From positions 1 through 7,314 of the forward strand of contig USEW01000094.1 of assembly GCA_900553845.1 (NCBI GenBank): 7,314 nucleotides of DNA, given 5' to 3'. This document shows positions 5,537 to 7,314 of this stretch, in pieces (the stretch's first letter is position 1; the number at the start of each line of letters is the position of its first letter). Source of the DNA: an uncultured bacterium (GTDB taxonomy: Bacteria; Cyanobacteriota; Vampirovibrionia; Gastranaerophilales; Gastranaerophilaceae). The notes under the pieces are model-generated. The model had not been told where the DNA came from. It made no database searches and saw only the letters and a program-made list of their open reading frames with translations. The position numbers and the translations under genes were made by a program.

Positions 5537-6625
5537 ATTACAAAGAAGCCATCATTAATTGCAACAGCTGTTGGAAGTTTGCCACATAATGATTCAAATG
5601 AAGGAATCGATTTAATTTTTGAATGTTTTAAAGAAATGCCTTTATTTCCGCAAATGGCAAATGTTAATAAACTAGAAGACATGACCTCTCAGGTTTTGCA
5701 AAATATGCCGGGAGTTGTATATGATGAAAAAAATAACAGGTTTGTTATTGATAACGAAAGTAATGATTTTTTTATTGCACTAGAAGATTTTTATATGGAT
5801 TATGAAGCTATTATTAGCGGTGATTATACAAATTTGGAAAAATATAAAATATCAAAACCTTATACATCAACTTTTGATAAGTTTATATCAAAAATAAAAG
5901 ATAATAACGCTTTGTTTTTTGTAAAAGGTCAAATAGTTGGTCCATTTAGTTTTTCCACTTCATTAACCGATAAAAATAATGTAAGTATTTTTTATGATGA
6001 TACATTAAGGGATATAGCCATAAAAACTTTAACATTAAAAGCATTGTGGCAAATTGAAGAAATAAAAAAGGCAAATAAAAATATTACTCCAGTTATTTTT
6101 ATGGATGAACCAAGCTTAAGCCATATTGGAACTTGTGCATTTTTAACTATTGATATAAATATGGTAAAAAACATATTAAATGATATATCAAATATATTGA
6201 AGTCATTTGGCGCAATTGTTGCCATTCATTGTTGTGGCAAAATGCCTTGGGATATGCTTACAAATACAAATGTTGATATCTTAAACTTTGATGCATACTC
6301 TTATTCTGATAATATTGAATTATACTCAAATTATATATCAAGTTTTCTTGACAAAGGCGGGATTATTGCCTGGGGTATTGTGCCAACTTTGGATGTTGAT
6401 GAACTTAAAAGTGTTAATCTTGATATTTTAGATAAAAAATTCCATAATACTTTATCTAAATTAGAACAAAAAGGTATAAATAGAGATATATTAATAAAAC
6501 AAAGTATTTTTACACCGTCCTGTGGATGTGGCGGTCTGTCAAAAGAACTTGCTATAAAAGCTTGTAATTTAACATCTCAATTTGCAAAAAATATAAAAAA
6601 TATACATATAGAGAAAGTATTTTAA
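5534..6625 (+). CDS. Core MetE/UROD-like methyltransferase (possible folate-independent, corrinoid-linked methionine synthase)
   Basis: 363 residues, about half the size of classical MetE, so it holds only the catalytic C-terminal-type TIM barrel. Landmarks: TAVGSLPH (11-18), equal to the 'tt.iGS.P' start of the MetE catalytic domain; VKGQIVGPFSFS (130-141); MDEPSL (190-195), the MetE DEPAL motif; IHCCGKMPW (231-239), which looks like both the MetE zinc His-x-Cys and the HxCG of UROD-type methylcobamide methyltransferases; and TPSCGCGG (328-334), matching the last zinc Cys. Probable ligands are His232, Cys234 and Cys330; Asp253 (NFDAY) stands where MetE has Glu. Stand-alone core MetE proteins are known as methionine synthases that take methyl groups from corrinoid proteins rather than methyl-folate. 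The CooC-like gene begins 3 bp after the stop, so the two form an operon. The alternative is a methylcobamide:thiol transferase with another acceptor. Superfamily membership is firm; substrate is inferred. Confidence 0.8.
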   Translation: MITKKPSLIATAVGSLPHNDSNEGIDLIFECFKEMPLFPQMANVNKLEDMTSQVLQNMPGVVYDEKNNRFVIDNESNDFFIALEDFYMDYEAIISGDYTNLEKYKISKPYTSTFDKFISKIKDNNALFFVKGQIVGPFSFSTSLTDKNNVSIFYDDTLRDIAIKTLTLKALWQIEEIKKANKNITPVIFMDEPSLSHIGTCAFLTIDINMVKNILNDISNILKSFGAIVAIHCCGKMPWDMLTNTNVDILNFDAYSYSDNIELYSNYISSFLDKGGIIAWGIVPTLDVDELKSVNLDILDKKFHNTLSKLEQKGINRDILIKQSIFTPSCGCGGLSKELAIKACNLTSQFAKNIKNIHIEKVF

Positions 6626-6628
6626 ATT

Positions 6629-7314
6629 ATGACTAAAACAATAGCAGTAACAGGCAAAAGCGGTAATGGAAAAACAACAATTGTTAAAGCTTTTATGAAT
6701 TTAATAAAAGAGTCTTTTCCTGACAAATCTATTTTACTTTTTGATAACGACCTTACATGTGAGCTAGGCTATACATTTGGTCTTGATATTAGAAATACTA
6801 TTTACGGTATACGCTCTGGCAAACACGAGTATAAAACAGGTATTCCTTCAAAAATGACAAAACAAGAATATATTGAATGGGCACTTGAAGATATTCTTGT
6901 TAAATTAGATGATAATACTGACATTATTGTTTCCTGGTTAATAGCTTCAAAAGATTGCAGATGCCCTATTACTAAACAAATTAATGACGCACTTTTAAAA
7001 CTTATTTCTCAATATGATTTTGTTATTTTTGATTGTGAATTTGATTTAAAATATTTGTACCAGCTAGTTGACACAAATATTGACCTTGCTTTAATAGTTT
7101 CAAAACCTCACAAAAATTCAATTGAGCTTGCAAAAAGAATTTATGAATTTTCTTCAAAATATGCATACAATGGTCAAATAGGTGTTTTATTAAATAACGC
7201 TAAAGAACCATATAAAAATGATATTTATGAATTATTAAATAAATATAAACTTGATGTTTTTGGAATTATTGAACATGATGAAAATATTGACTTAAACACA
7301 AAAAATTCTAATAA
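6629..7314 (+). CDS. CooC-family P-loop ATPase (metallocentre/corrinoid maturation type), C-terminus outside window
   Basis: 228 residues are visible and the frame runs off the right edge; CooC proteins are about 250-270 residues, so only a short tail should be missing. It belongs to the SIMIBI MinD/CooC class of ATPases. The deviant Walker A reads GKSGNGKTT (9-17), with signature Lys10; the switch-I-like strand is LLFDND (36-41); and the Walker B region is YDFVIFDCE (129-137). The Cys110-x-Cys112 pair (DCRCP) sits where CooC has its dimer-bridging, metal-binding CxC, preceded by a segment resembling the CooC pattern before it. The 'DxEAGxEH' motif of typical CooC is diverged here to DCEFDLKYL (135-143). 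Family role: ATP-driven insertion of nickel into CO dehydrogenase, or maturation of related corrinoid/acetyl-CoA enzymes. The ATG lies 3 bp after the MetE-like stop, without a clear Shine-Dalgarno, suggesting coupled translation and a shared pathway. Confidence 0.82.
   Translation, partial: MTKTIAVTGKSGNGKTTIVKAFMNLIKESFPDKSILLFDNDLTCELGYTFGLDIRNTIYGIRSGKHEYKTGIPSKMTKQEYIEWALEDILVKLDDNTDIIVSWLIASKDCRCPITKQINDALLKLISQYDFVIFDCEFDLKYLYQLVDTNIDLALIVSKPHKNSIELAKRIYEFSSKYAYNGQIGVLLNNAKEPYKNDIYELLNKYKLDVFGIIEHDENIDLNTKNSN

Noticed and set aside
5992..6225. Minus-strand open frame of 77 codons inside the MetE-like gene
   Set aside because: Antisense to the TIM-barrel core of a clear enzyme; hydrophobic only because of AT-rich reverse codons.

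Overview
The window is a very AT-rich (by eye under about 30% GC) stretch of bacterial chromosome with short intergenic gaps, nine protein genes and no mobile elements, RNA genes or CRISPR. The best taxonomic clue is MetK: its length (423 aa) and wording (for example the block around the GAGDQG signature followed by FACDETPELMPLP) are close to cyanobacterial MetK as I remember it. With the low GC, a flagellar gene and a corrinoid-type gene pair, this suggests a non-photosynthetic relative of Cyanobacteria (Vampirovibrionia/Melainabacteria, e.g. Gastranaerophilales). That placement is inference, not proof.

Layout. Left block (minus strand): the N-terminal part of the flagellar cap protein FliD, cut by the window edge, preceded on the same strand by a membrane-anchored GT2-like protein with a degraded DxD motif and a C-terminal cysteine cluster. 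Then, on the plus strand and diverging from it: panD (aspartate 1-decarboxylase, self-cleaving at Gly24-Ser25) and a beta-carbonic anhydrase with a signal peptide. A strong bidirectional terminator separates this pair from metK, which converges on it. Upstream of metK on the same minus strand lies rqcP, a small S4-domain RNA-binding protein of ribosome quality control. rqcP diverges from dciA (DUF721 replicative helicase loader) across a 48-bp gap holding a perfect 12-bp palindrome that supplies a TATGAT -10-like box on both strands.

Right block (plus strand): a TTG-started 363-aa protein of the UROD/MetE-like superfamily (a 'core MetE' without the N-terminal half of MetE), followed after 3 bp by a CooC-family P-loop ATPase that runs off the window. 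This is the most interesting unit. The stand-alone MetE-like methyltransferase has zinc ligands His232, Cys234 and Cys330, with Asp253 where MetE has Glu. Its tight pairing with a CooC-type ATPase, of a kind usually tied to nickel or corrinoid metalloenzyme maturation, suggests a corrinoid-linked, folate-independent methyl transfer, possibly methionine synthesis. metK 0.8 kb away would use that methionine, but it is a separate transcription unit.

Expression signals are mixed. fliD, the GT2-like gene, metK and the MetE-like gene have clear Shine-Dalgarno sequences, whereas panD (with a near-consensus promoter ending 9 bp before its ATG) and probably dciA look leaderless or nearly so.
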